Below, piece after piece: positions 41,872 through 51,600 of a stretch of DNA of 64,000 nucleotides (position 1 is the first letter of the stretch; the number at the start of each line of letters is the position of its first letter). The position numbers and the translations under genes were made by a program. The stretch is from Nothopassalora personata (Eukaryota; Ascomycota; Dothideomycetes; Mycosphaerellales; Mycosphaerellaceae): the NCBI GenBank assembly GCA_033816765.1, contig CM066287.1, forward strand, positions 6,200,001 through 6,264,000. The letters are read 5' to 3'. The notes under the pieces are model-generated. The model was not told the DNA's origin. It saw nothing but the letters and a program-made list of their open reading frames with translations, and did not search any database.

Positions 41872-44166
41872 ATGGGAGACCGACAGAGTGAACGGGGAAC
41901 ACCCGCCCCCAGTGAAGCAGGCAGAACCCGACGACCTCAGACCGCAAACGATGCTATCAATGCCTTGGCTACTCATACAGGCAACGACACCCTCAAGGTT
42001 GGCAAGCCAGAATTCTACTATGGCGATCGAGACAAGTTCGACACTTGGGTTGCTCAGATGGATATGTACTTCTTGTTCAACTCCATGGCTGAGAACCTCA
42101 AGCCTGTTTTTGCCACTACCTTCCTGAGAGGACGAGCACAGCATTGGGTCAAACCCTTCCTTAGGACCTACCTGGACAGCAACGGCAACGACAACGCTAA
42201 CGGGATCTTTACGTCTTACGGTCATCTCAAGAGCGCGATGAAGAGCGTCTTTGGCATCTCGAACGAGGTTGCTACTGCTGTACGCGTCATCCAACATCTG
42301 ACCCAGAAGACATCCACTGCCGACTACGCTGCCAAATTCCAGGAGTACGCCCAGCTTACTGATTGGGACGACGAAGCACTTCAAGTCATGTACCGGAGAG
42401 GATTGAAGGAGCATGTCAAGGATGAGTTAATGAGGGACGGTCGAAGGATCGATGACCTGGGATCTCTGGTCAAGGTCACGATCGATCTTGACGACAGACT
42501 CTACGAGAGAGCTCTAGAGCGACGATACGACTCCAAAGTATCCGGAAGAGCCGGATTTACCCCAGGCTACGACAATCGTAACAAGGGCTTTAGCGACAAC
42601 TACAGTAAGCCCAGAAACAAGCCATACTACGGACCACAGCCAATGGAGCTCGACGTCACCGAAAGGGGTCGCAAGATCAGGAACAGCAAGGGGAACAGAA
42701 GACCCCCGAGCTCAGGAAAGGAAACACGAACCTGCTATGGATGTGGCAAACCTGGCCACCTAGCAAGGGACTGTCGCGGTAAGAATATGGTGCGCCGCGA
42801 ACAGTTCAACACGATGCAACGACGAACTAGTAAACTTGAGAGCAGTGTCGGGTCTCCAGAAGACACCGACTATACTCAAGGAGTGGAGGAGAGAGCTAGC
42901 GAAGGAAGCACAGAGCCTCTCCTGGACCCCTCACAGGGACGAGGAGGATACCATGGGCAACAGATGACGGTCATTTCATCTGAATTGCGAAACCAACCAC
43001 AACAGTTCAACATGATGACACGAGGTCACACCAATTCCCCACGAGGACCTATACGAATGATCTTTCCAGACCACCCGGATGCGCAAGGAACCTGGGAACA
43101 ACTCACTACAGTAGTGAGGGAACGATTCCCAGAACACGCGCGACAACGACAAGCGTGGCTCGACATTACACATAAGATCCTACAGGTCATAGAGGACTTC
43201 CCCAACGTAACGGAAGAACCCTCCAGAAGTCAACGACGCGAACTCCTGACGTTCTATGAAGGAGCCCGCCAAGAAGTCCTACGACTGGACCGAACAAGGG
43301 AATTTGGAATGATGACAAGAAGAGTCGACTACGAGATCGAATCCGAATCTCGAAATGGTCACGGAAGCCTTCATTGGCGATTCTGTTACCAAGACTCGTG
43401 TCAGGTTCACTACTCCGCCAAGTTAGGAGCAGGGTATTGGCCTCAGCAGCCGCGAGGAACCCTGGGAGCGCAACACAGGCAGGATGCCAAGCTCCAGGAA
43501 GTGGACGTCGACGAATCCTGCTTCGACGACGAGGACAAGGAAAACCAGGACCCAGGATGGAACGGATCGTGGTCACCCGAACCACAGGAAGAAAGTCAAG
43601 AAACCACCGGGCTGGACAACATCCAAGAAGAACAGGATCCGGAAGAATCAAGCGACGAAGATTCCTCCGAAGGAGAAGAGAGCGACACCGACGACGACAA
43701 CGAAGTCCAAACGTTTACTATGGACGCACCAAAAATGATCTTCGAATTACTCGTACATGTAATTCGGAGAAGCGAAGAAGTCTTCCCAAAGATACAGCGA
43801 CGACGCTACCTGCACCCAGAACAGTTCGATCTAATGCTCGACACGATGCGAGGGATGGTCTGGAGACACCCCATCGTGGAACACGACAACGATAGCGCCA
43901 AGATCGTACAGGAGCGACCACCCATTGGAAGCAAGATGACCGCATTTGGATACATCACGCCGTCAGGAATAACGATCACGAATGAACTTAGGAAGTCAGT
44001 TCAGCACGTGAAAGCACTCTACTCAGAAACGCAGAAGATCCAGGAACGCAACAACAGAGAAGCATGGAGACCAGGAGCTTCGCTACAGGTTCAAGCCGAA
44101 GCCTTGCGACACGAAATGCAACGTTCTACCCACGCATCGGGAAAAGGATCGACTCCCCAGGAATGA
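41872..44166 (+). CDS. gag: Gag polyprotein with CCHC zinc knuckle and long C-terminal extension
   Basis: 764 residues starting 20 bases after the LTR. The first 260 residues are a Ty3-type capsid domain (KFDTWVAQMDMYF, GRAQHWVKPFL, YAAKFQEYAQLTDW). The nucleocapsid knuckle CYGCGKPGHLARDC uses Cys288, Cys291, His296 and Cys301. Beyond it lies an unusual extension of about 460 residues, acidic around 540-620 (EESSDEDSSEGEE), with several conserved blocks that are also traceable in element A. The frame stops at TGA 44164-44166 after the frameshift site. The function of the extension is unknown. Confidence 0.93.
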   Translation: MGDRQSERGTPAPSEAGRTRRPQTANDAINALATHTGNDTLKVGKPEFYYGDRDKFDTWVAQMDMYFLFNSMAENLKPVFATTFLRGRAQHWVKPFLRTYLDSNGNDNANGIFTSYGHLKSAMKSVFGISNEVATAVRVIQHLTQKTSTADYAAKFQEYAQLTDWDDEALQVMYRRGLKEHVKDELMRDGRRIDDLGSLVKVTIDLDDRLYERALERRYDSKVSGRAGFTPGYDNRNKGFSDNYSKPRNKPYYGPQPMELDVTERGRKIRNSKGNRRPPSSGKETRTCYGCGKPGHLARDCRGKNMVRREQFNTMQRRTSKLESSVGSPEDTDYTQGVEERASEGSTEPLLDPSQGRGGYHGQQMTVISSELRNQPQQFNMMTRGHTNSPRGPIRMIFPDHPDAQGTWEQLTTVVRERFPEHARQRQAWLDITHKILQVIEDFPNVTEEPSRSQRRELLTFYEGARQEVLRLDRTREFGMMTRRVDYEIESESRNGHGSLHWRFCYQDSCQVHYSAKLGAGYWPQQPRGTLGAQHRQDAKLQEVDVDESCFDDEDKENQDPGWNGSWSPEPQEESQETTGLDNIQEEQDPEESSDEDSSEGEESDTDDDNEVQTFTMDAPKMIFELLVHVIRRSEEVFPKIQRRRYLHPEQFDLMLDTMRGMVWRHPIVEHDNDSAKIVQERPPIGSKMTAFGYITPSGITITNELRKSVQHVKALYSETQKIQERNNREAWRPGASLQVQAEALRHEMQRSTHASGKGSTPQE

Positions 44167-47100
44167 GCGACCAAAGGGAGTTATGCAACACTACACAGGC
44201 TCAAGCATCAACAACAGTGTTTCGAACGAAGATTATCGTCAACGGGCAACGGACATATGCCATGATAGATTCCGGAGCGAGCGGGAACTTTGCCTCCGAA
44301 TCATTTGTCAAACGACACGGATTAGCTACCCGAAGAAAGGAAGAGGGGTATGAATTGATCGCGGTAGACGGATCATCCTTACCCAGTGTGGAGCGCGAGA
44401 CGATACCGCTGCCACTTGCAATCCAACAGCACCACGAGGAAATCACCTTGGATGTTACTGACATGGCCAGTCATGACATCGTACTTGGGATGCCTTGGTT
44501 GAGAAAGCACAACCCAGTAATCGACTGGAGAAGAGGAGTACTCAGGTTTGAACAATGCGATTGCGTTATCGACATTGAACCTACGCAGCGGCAGCGTTCG
44601 CTGGTAGATGAGGTAAGACAGCTAAATAGGATACAGCTTGCACCGACTAGAAGGACAGAAGAACCACCTTCGACTGGGATAGACACCGACTTGGGGCAGT
44701 TGGGTCATGACATCACCGGAACGGATGGAAGTAACGCACCATCGAAGAATACCAACATTTCGGAGTTGGATATTCCCAAAGAATATCGCAAGTGGTCGCG
44801 ACTCTTTGAAGAGGAAAGAGGCAGGGACGCCTTACCTAAACACGCACCATGGGATCATAAGATAAACATTCAGCCAGGAAAAGAGCCTCCATGGGGACCC
44901 CTATATCAAATGTCCGAAAAAGAGCTCCAGACCTTACGGGAATGGCTGAAGGAGAAGCTAGCGAAAGGTTGGATACAGCGGTCCACCTCAAGCGCAGGCG
45001 CTCCATGCATGTTCGTTCCAAAACCAAACGGGAAACTACGACTCGTACAAGACTACCGGAAGTTGAACGAGATCACGATCAAAAACCGATATCCGCTACC
45101 GAACATCGAAGAAGCACAGGACAGATTAACCGGATCAGACTGGTACACCAAGATCGACCTACGAGATGCCTTCTACGCTATACGAATGGCGGAAGGAGAA
45201 GAATGGAAAACCGCTTTCAGAACACGATACGGACTATACGAGTTTAAGGTCATGCCAATGGGATTGACCAACGCACCCGCATCCTGCCAGGACCTTGTCA
45301 ACGAAACACTTAGAGACCTACTCGACGTATGCGTCATCGCATATATGGACGACATACTGGTCTATACCAAAGGATCCCTCCAGGAGCACATCAAGCAAGT
45401 CCAGGACGTATTTGAACGGCTCACCGGAGCAGGGTTCAAGACAGCACCAGAGAAATGCGAGTTCCACAGGAAAGAAGTCAAATTCTTGGGCTTCATCATC
45501 AGCACCACGGGGATCGCGATCGACCCTGCAAAGACACAATCGATCAGAGAATGGCCAGAACCAAAGTCAGTCAAGGACGTACAATCGTTCCTTGGACTAG
45601 CCAACTACAACCGGAAATTCATCAAGGACTATTCGAAAACAGCAGCACCAATAACGATGCTTACGAGGAAAGACGTCAACTGGAAATGGGGAAAGGAACA
45701 ATCTGACGCGTTCCAACGACTCAAGGAGCAATGCGTGTCAGCCCCCACGCTTCGACTATTCGATGGTAGCAAGGAAGTCCACATCGAGACCGACGCGTCC
45801 GATATGGCAATAGGCGCATGTCTAACACAGACACACGATGGGAAGCGACACCCAGTAGCCTATTACTCCCGAAAAATGACCACGGCGGAACAGAACTACG
45901 ACATCCATGACAAGGAACTTCTAGCCATAGTTGCTGCCATGCAACATTGGAGAGTATACGTCGAAGGACCACCAAAGTTAACGATTCTATCAGACCACAA
46001 GAATCTCACATACTTTACGACAACAAAGGAACTTACCCGAAGGCAAGCCCGCTGGTCGGAGCTGCTGGGACAGTACAAGTTCGAGATCAAATATACTCCA
46101 GGGACAGAGAACGGCCGCGCCGACGCGCTGAGCCGAAGAAGCGACTACATGGAAGGAAAAGAACCAGTGCAACACAAGATACTCAAGACAAACCCCGACG
46201 GAAGTCTTAGTGCCAACACGAAAGAGTTCAACAACATCGTGCGGATACTACGCGACACAGAAGAACAATTCCCAATATCGCAAGGGAAATACCAAGTGCC
46301 AAAGGACCGAGAGGAAGAATGTATACGACAACATCACGACGATCCGCTGTACGGACACCCTGGAACAACGAAAACAGTGGACCTCATACAACGCAGCTTC
46401 TCATTTCCACAGATGAGACAAAAAGTGCTACGCTACGTCAAACGCTGTGTACACTGTCAACAGAACAAGGCTGCCCGACATGCAAAATACGGTCACCTTC
46501 AATTCAGGACTCCTCCTACGAAACCATGGGACGAAGTCACGATGGATTTCATCACCAAACTCCCCATCTCACGGGATCAAGTCACCGAACAACCCTACGA
46601 CATGATACTGGTCATGGTTGACAGACTTACAAAGTATACACACTTCATCGCAGCATCAGAGACATACACTGCAGAACAGCTCGGATACTTGATACTGGAC
46701 AGGTTGATCCGATACCATGGATTCCCAGAAGTTTTCATCACGGACAGAGACAAGCTGTTCACTTCCAATTACTGGAAAACACTCATGGGAACAATCGGCA
46801 TCAAACATAAACTGTCAACAGCCTACCATCCGGAGACCGACGGACAAACGGAAAGAGCAAATCAAACCTTGGAACAATATCTACGGCACTACATCAACCA
46901 TACACAAGACAATTGGGTTTCACTGCTGCCAATGGCACAGATTGCACTGAACAACCACAAATCAGAGACAACTTCTACGACGCCATTCTATGCGAACTTT
47001 GGAAAGGATCCTAACCTGTTTGGAGAACCTGGATTCCACCCACAGGCCGAAAGAGCAATCGTGACGACGGATACTCTTAAGGAAGTGCACAAAGAAGCGC

Positions 47101-47636
47101 AAAAAGCGATCACGGATGCACAACATAAACTGTCTCACCAACGACAAGATGGCAGAAAAATGGCGCCTCTGCTTAAAGAGGGGGATAAGGTCTATCTCCT
47201 CACAAAAAACTTGAAAACAAGGAGACAGACCAAGAAGCTGGATCATGTCAAGGTCGGACCATTTTTCATTGACAGAATCGTCGGACCAGTCAACTACCGC
47301 CTACGCCTACCACCCGACGCAAAGATCCACCCAGTCTTCCATGTTTCCAGGCTGGAACCCGCGGACGCCGAAACACCTTGCCAAGAGAACTTCCATTTCG
47401 AGCCGGAAGCAGAGAACGAATTCGAAGTCGAAAAAATCCTGAACAAGAAAGGTCAGCGATACCTTGTCAAGTGGAAAGGATACGACGAATCAGAAAATAC
47501 CTGGGAACCGAGAGAGAACCTCAAGAATTGCCGGGTGCTCCTGATGGAGTACCTCCGACACCAGAAGAAACCCGGAGCGAAGAAGGACCGTACAACCAGA
47601 AATCCGACGACACGTCGTATCCCTGATCGACCATGA
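44064..47636 (+). CDS. pol: Pol polyprotein: protease, RT, RNase H, integrase with chromodomain
   Basis: An open frame of 1190 codons in the -1 frame relative to gag, overlapping it by 103 bases. Translation is expected from the slip at 44139-44145, so the first 25 codons are not used. In order: protease MIDSGAS (Asp69), RT with YMDD at 427-430, RNase H (ETDAS, about 576; DHKNL), integrase HHCC (about 757-800) and D,D,E core (MDFITKLP; TDRDKLF; TDGQTERAN). At the end is a chromodomain at about 1119-1165 (FEVEKILNKKGQRYLVKWKGY...NTWEP). Chromodomains direct such elements to marked heterochromatin, which fits insertion into another silenced element. The last 116 bases overlap the antisense gene. 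Confidence 0.95.
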   Translation: METRSFATGSSRSLATRNATFYPRIGKRIDSPGMSDQRELCNTTQAQASTTVFRTKIIVNGQRTYAMIDSGASGNFASESFVKRHGLATRRKEEGYELIAVDGSSLPSVERETIPLPLAIQQHHEEITLDVTDMASHDIVLGMPWLRKHNPVIDWRRGVLRFEQCDCVIDIEPTQRQRSLVDEVRQLNRIQLAPTRRTEEPPSTGIDTDLGQLGHDITGTDGSNAPSKNTNISELDIPKEYRKWSRLFEEERGRDALPKHAPWDHKINIQPGKEPPWGPLYQMSEKELQTLREWLKEKLAKGWIQRSTSSAGAPCMFVPKPNGKLRLVQDYRKLNEITIKNRYPLPNIEEAQDRLTGSDWYTKIDLRDAFYAIRMAEGEEWKTAFRTRYGLYEFKVMPMGLTNAPASCQDLVNETLRDLLDVCVIAYMDDILVYTKGSLQEHIKQVQDVFERLTGAGFKTAPEKCEFHRKEVKFLGFIISTTGIAIDPAKTQSIREWPEPKSVKDVQSFLGLANYNRKFIKDYSKTAAPITMLTRKDVNWKWGKEQSDAFQRLKEQCVSAPTLRLFDGSKEVHIETDASDMAIGACLTQTHDGKRHPVAYYSRKMTTAEQNYDIHDKELLAIVAAMQHWRVYVEGPPKLTILSDHKNLTYFTTTKELTRRQARWSELLGQYKFEIKYTPGTENGRADALSRRSDYMEGKEPVQHKILKTNPDGSLSANTKEFNNIVRILRDTEEQFPISQGKYQVPKDREEECIRQHHDDPLYGHPGTTKTVDLIQRSFSFPQMRQKVLRYVKRCVHCQQNKAARHAKYGHLQFRTPPTKPWDEVTMDFITKLPISRDQVTEQPYDMILVMVDRLTKYTHFIAASETYTAEQLGYLILDRLIRYHGFPEVFITDRDKLFTSNYWKTLMGTIGIKHKLSTAYHPETDGQTERANQTLEQYLRHYINHTQDNWVSLLPMAQIALNNHKSETTSTTPFYANFGKDPNLFGEPGFHPQAERAIVTTDTLKEVHKEAQKAITDAQHKLSHQRQDGRKMAPLLKEGDKVYLLTKNLKTRRQTKKLDHVKVGPFFIDRIVGPVNYRLRLPPDAKIHPVFHVSRLEPADAETPCQENFHFEPEAENEFEVEKILNKKGQRYLVKWKGYDESENTWEPRENLKNCRVLLMEYLRHQKKPGAKKDRTTRNPTTRRIPDRP
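44139..44181 (+). promoter_or_regulatory. Programmed -1 ribosomal frameshift signal between gag and pol
   Basis: The slippery heptamer GGGAAAA (44139-44145) is in the right phase: GGA AAA are gag codons, and GGG AAA are pol codons. After a 6-base spacer, ACTCCC (44152-44157) can pair with GGGAGT (44176-44181), and the gag stop lies in the loop. Element A keeps the same heptamer (57646-57652), spacing and stem (57659-57664 with 57683-57688). One C-G pair is replaced by T-A there. Confidence 0.8.
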
Positions 47637-48081
47637 GCCCCCAGGTGTTAGGAGACAGGTGAAAGTCCAGCGACTCCTGCTGCTCCAGCTCCGACAAGGC
47701 TGCGGACTCCACAGCAATGGCCTCGTCGGCTCTCTGATCCACGAGCTCCATCTGCTTCCGAAGCCGCTCCTCCTTTGCGTATGCAGTGTTCAGAGTCTCC
47801 CGAGCACGCTCTTGAGCCTCGCGGGCCTCCTTAATCTGCCTCTCCAACTTCTTCTTCTCACCGATCAGACGATCGAACTCGGAACGCGACACCTTCACGT
47901 CACAACGAACGTTGCGACGCACACACTCGTTGCACCGCCCCGACGACACGTGTACCTTGCACACGCGCGAATGCGCTCGACAGTTGGAACAAGACCGAAC
48001 CATTATCTCTCCAAAACTTTCGATCGTTTCTGCTAACTTGAGGCGACGAGAGGTGCTGGATGAAGATGACACCTTTGGCAT
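47521..48081 (-). CDS. Antisense retrotransposon gene: Zn(II)2Cys6-like protein with coiled coil
   Basis: 186 residues encoded opposite to pol, between pol and the 3' LTR, overlapping the pol end by 116 bases. Cys31, 34, 41, 50, 53 and 60 give CX2CX6CX8CX2CX6C, exactly the fungal Zn2Cys6 binuclear cluster spacing, with the typical VRRNVRCD after the second pair. A highly charged, heptad-like helix (about 65-137) follows, as the dimerisation coiled coil does in Gal4-type factors. The N-terminus is Ser-rich; Met27 is an alternative start. The fungal Zn2Cys6 family binds CGG triplets. No activation domain is recognised. A role in controlling the LTR or the antisense promoter is inference. Similar frames in A and B argue it is functional. 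Confidence 0.75.
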   Translation of the reverse strand: MPKVSSSSSTSRRLKLAETIESFGEIMVRSCSNCRAHSRVCKVHVSSGRCNECVRRNVRCDVKVSRSEFDRLIGEKKKLERQIKEAREAQERARETLNTAYAKEERLRKQMELVDQRADEAIAVESAALSELEQQESLDFHLSPNTWGLMVDQGYDVSSDFWLYGPSSLRVSSGVGGTPSGAPGNS

Positions 48082-48157
48082 GATGAGAACATGGACAAAG
48101 AAACGACGACGGCCGAGGCAACAGAGTTATGACCTCAGCTCGTGGCGAGCTAGGCTA

Positions 48158-48169
48158 AGAGGGGGATGG
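48158..48169 (+). other. Polypurine tract of the intact element
   Basis: AGAGGGGGATGG lies directly before the 3' LTR. Elements A, B and C show the same tract (for example AGAAGGGGGATAG in A). Confidence 0.8.
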
Positions 48170-48616
48170 TGTTACGGATCGGATTGGGCCTGCAACCGCA
48201 AGCCAATCAGATACCTCACAGTTAAGCGGGCGCAGCCGCTGCAAAGTGCTCTGCTGATCTGCTTGATCTGTCGAACAGATCAACAGATCAGAGCAAAGTA
48301 CGACGCGAGACGATCTGCTGCTCTGTTTGATCTGTCGAACAGATCAACGGATCAAACAGATCAAGACTATGAATCTCCTTTGTATTTAGGAGCGCTGAGA
48401 ATCCCTTATGGCTTCGAGGCGTTCAACTCACTGTTCAATATCACTGTTTGGAATACACCACAACCCAACCTCTGCCTCATTGTTTCTTGAGCCTTTGTAA
48501 GGTCAAGACACTACTGCTTCATCACTCTCCCTCAAACTTCCCATCGGCCCGAGAACAAACCCGATTGAGCTTGTCTTCTTGACTTGTGATATCATTAGGT
48601 TATACCAAACCTAACA
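48170..48616 (+). repeat. 3' LTR of the intact element
   Basis: 447 bases, by eye identical to 41406-41852. It is followed by AGTCC at 48617-48621. Its CGGATCGG start lies about 93-100 bases upstream of the antisense gene's ATG (48081, minus strand), so the LTR may also act as that gene's promoter. Confidence 0.95.
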
Positions 48617-48687
48617 AGTCCGTATCTTATTCTAAAAGCGGTTTTCTATTCTTCTCCTTCCGCTAGCCGTATAGCGTAGAAGGCATC
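48617..48687 (-). pseudogene. Element C RT fragment right of the intact element
   Basis: The minus strand continues C's RT at the target site: residues corresponding to DAFYAIRMAEGEEWKTAFRTRYGL are traceable with RIP changes. The match ends near 48687, where D begins. Confidence 0.7.
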
Positions 48688-51600
48688 TATAAGGGCAGCC
48701 TATAGCTAACCCTTACATGTAATACGGCTATGCCCGGCTTAGCATACCGCACGTAACGCGTATACGTACACTAGGAGACGCGTATAGCGTTAATAGAAGG
48801 AAGTAAGCTTTAGTTTATCTACGATTAGAAGATCGTAGGCGTACTATATATTACGATATCCCCTTATAGCCTTACGGCCCTTATAGTTCTAAAGCTTCCC
48901 TTCGTTATAATCTATATACGCTATAGAGCCCGATTGCGACGTATACGATAGCGAGTCGCCTACGCCGCCCCTAAGCTCTAGAGCATAGTAGTAGGCGCGT
49001 CGTGTAGCCTTAGTTACGAGAAGAGAGGCCTTACGGGCTAAGATTAAAGAGTAAGAGATATAGCGGGAGATTAAGCGGCTAGAGATCTTACGCGCTATAA
49101 GCGTACCGCCTCTAGAGCGTATAGGAGGGAGGAGAGAAGATTACCTCCCTACTATAACCCCTACCTCTATCTCTATAACTACTAACGATAATATTATAGT
49201 ATGAGGCGCGGCCGTAGCGTATACGACGCGACCGCGTCTAAAAGAGCCGACGCCTTTTAGAGGGGATTCGATAAGGAAGGTAAGGGTATTCCTTTGGGAG
49301 CTCTTACTTATCTTCGCCCTCTTAGGTACTATATACGCGATAGACGAATTAAAGGTCCTATATAAGGTTATGTACCTTAGCGGAGAGGTAAGCGAGCGAT
49401 AGTATACTAACTATAGCGCCGTTAACCTTATAGGGTATATATACTAGGACTTTAAGGAGTTCTACCGAGACGTATACGGCGATCCTATAAATCGCGTACT
49501 TAACGTTATATTAGAGTACGAGGTTACGAGATAGAAGGATAACTAGATAGCGCGACAGTTTGCAACTAAGCTAGATGTTATAGAGGACTAGTTAGGTAAC
49601 TACTCGGAAGCGTAACGTATACGGCACCTACTAGCGAAGCTTACGCCTCGCTTACGGTCCGCTATCGTTAGCTACTATAATATTCCTACGACTAGAGAAG
49701 ACCTAGTAGTCCTAGCCTTGCGTATAGAAAGCACCGAGCGCCGAGGTAGTAGCGGAGGGTACGACCGCGGGCAGTATATACGTCGTAAGCGTAAAGCTAA
49801 GGGCGTATATAAGCGGGCCGATCGCCTAAAGTAATAGAAGTAGAGTTAAGTACCGGGCGCCTCGGGTACGAGTTAGTAGCGAGACGCCGGTAGCTTGTCT
49901 TTAACTAGCTAGAAGTTAAAAGTAGAGTACTACGGCTACGGTAGGAAGGGTTACTATAAGACGGAGTGCCGGAATAGATACCTATAGAAAGACCGCGACG
50001 CGTAAGCGGTTCGTAGGTTAGAAACTATCGAGGCTTTAACTAAGAAGGGCGAATAGGGAAAAGGTAGAGGACTAGGTAAGGGTCGCTCCTAAGTCCGAGT
50101 TTCTATATAGACCCCTTAAGGTAAGTTAATACGAGTCTAGCGCGTTACTTACGAGGCGCCGTCGAGACGCGTAAGGGCTTTCGCGAGGCTACGTTTCTTC
50201 TAGATAACGGTGTAGATTTAAGCTTAGTATCGTACGAGTATATACTCCGATACTAGATATAGCCTATTAGTAGTATAAAGCTTCTAAATCTAGAGTCGTA
50301 CGCGTAGGACTAAGGGCATTACTACGGCGCCTATACGGTTCGCGTACGACTAGCTAACGATATAGGAGTAGAGTACGTAAGCGACGCTATCTACTATATA
50401 GCGCCTATAGGTAGGCCGTTAGTCATTTTAGGTAGACCCTAGCGGCATCGTAATCGGATAGTAAAGACCGATGAGGATAACTAGTAGTACTACGGTATAG
50501 AGACGCCTACGATTTAGTAGCGTAACGTACGCGAGTTCCTTAAGGATCTCGAGAGCTTAAAGCAGGTTTATACGATAAGTGTTCGGGTTATTACTATAGT
50601 AGTACCCGAAGGAGAGGGCCCCTCGTAGCCTAAAGAATTTATAGACTTCCGAGATGTATACGTACCTAATAAGTAGGCGAAGCGTAAGATGCCCGACGGG
50701 GTTAAGTATACGATTAATCTCGTTAAAGGAAAGAAACCCCCTTTTAAGCCGCTATACTACTAGTCCTTAACTAAGCTAGAGGCCTTAAAGGAGTACCTTA
50801 CGTAAGCAATAGAGAAGGGGTAGATTAGGCGATCCGTAAGCGAGGCGGGTACGCCTATCCTATTTGTACTAAAGAAGAATAGCACTCTTAGGCTCTATAT
50901 AGATTATAGAGGCCTAAATAAGATTATAGTAAAGAACCGGTACCTACTACCCCTAATTAGCGAGACCTTAGATAGACTATAGGGCGCTAGGCTCTTTACT
51001 ACAATCGACCTATAGGATGCCTACTACCGTATTCCTATTAAGCGAGGAGACGAGTAGAAGACTACGTTTCGTACGCGATACGGTTACTACGAGTACTTAG
51101 TTATACCTTTTAGGTTAACTAACGCACTAGCTACCTTTTAGGGGTATATTAATAAGGCCCTTACTAGGTTAGTAGATAACATCTACGTAGTCTACCTAGA
51201 TAACATCCTTATCTATAGCGTAACGCGTAAGGAGCACGTACGAGCCGTACGCGCGGTACTAGAGAGGCTACGAAAGTTTGCCCTATTTACGAACCTAAAG
51301 AAGTATAGCTTCTTCTAGGAGAGTACTAAGTTTCTAGGATTTATCGTAAGCGTCGTAGGCGTATCGATAGATAGGAGTAGGCTAGCCGTAATTGAGGAAT
51401 AGCCTACGCCTACGAGTTTTTATAAGGTTTAATCCTTCCTAGGATTCTATAACTTCTATAGGCGTTTTATCGAAGGGTACTCGAGGATTGTAAAGCTATT
51501 AATAGACCTCCTAAAGGGATATAAGAATAGTAAGAAGTATAAGCCTCTTATATAGTCCGCTTACGAGGAGTAAGCGTTCTAACGGCTAAAAGCTAGGTTC

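Larger units (their letters stand above)
41406..48616 (+). mobile_element. Intact Ty3 chromovirus with an extra antisense Zn-cluster gene
   Basis: 7211 bases made up of a 447-base LTR, self-complementary primer site, gag, pol in the -1 frame, an antisense gene, a polypurine tract and a 447-base LTR. The two LTRs look identical base for base, all frames are open, and CA/TG content is normal. It therefore inserted after the RIP events that ruined its neighbours. The chromodomain at the end of integrase and the self-priming site place it near the Tf1/sushi-like chromoviruses. It lies inside the RT gene of element C. Confidence 0.95.
30521..48687 (-). mobile_element. Element C: decayed Ty3 chromovirus, interrupted by two younger elements
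   Basis: A minus-strand relative of the intact element. From left to right it has its 3' LTR (30521-30994), the relic of the antisense gene, a chromodomain-like end, integrase (to 32776), then after the copia insertion more integrase, RNase H and RT (39964-41400). After the intact insertion a short RT piece follows (48617-48687). Both insertion sites are bounded by 5-base target duplications, so the C sequence rejoins exactly. Its gag, protease and 5' LTR are missing; D begins where C stops. RIP stops run throughout. Confidence 0.8.

Noticed and set aside
43187..43651. Minus-strand frame of 154 codons inside gag
   Set aside because: Shadow of the acidic gag extension; no domain and no equivalent in element A.
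47912..48490. Plus-strand open frame of 192 codons across the antisense gene and into the 3' LTR
   Set aside because: It is the complement of the antisense gene joined to LTR sequence. The LTR part recurs in the 5' LTR simply because the LTRs are identical, and no domain is present.
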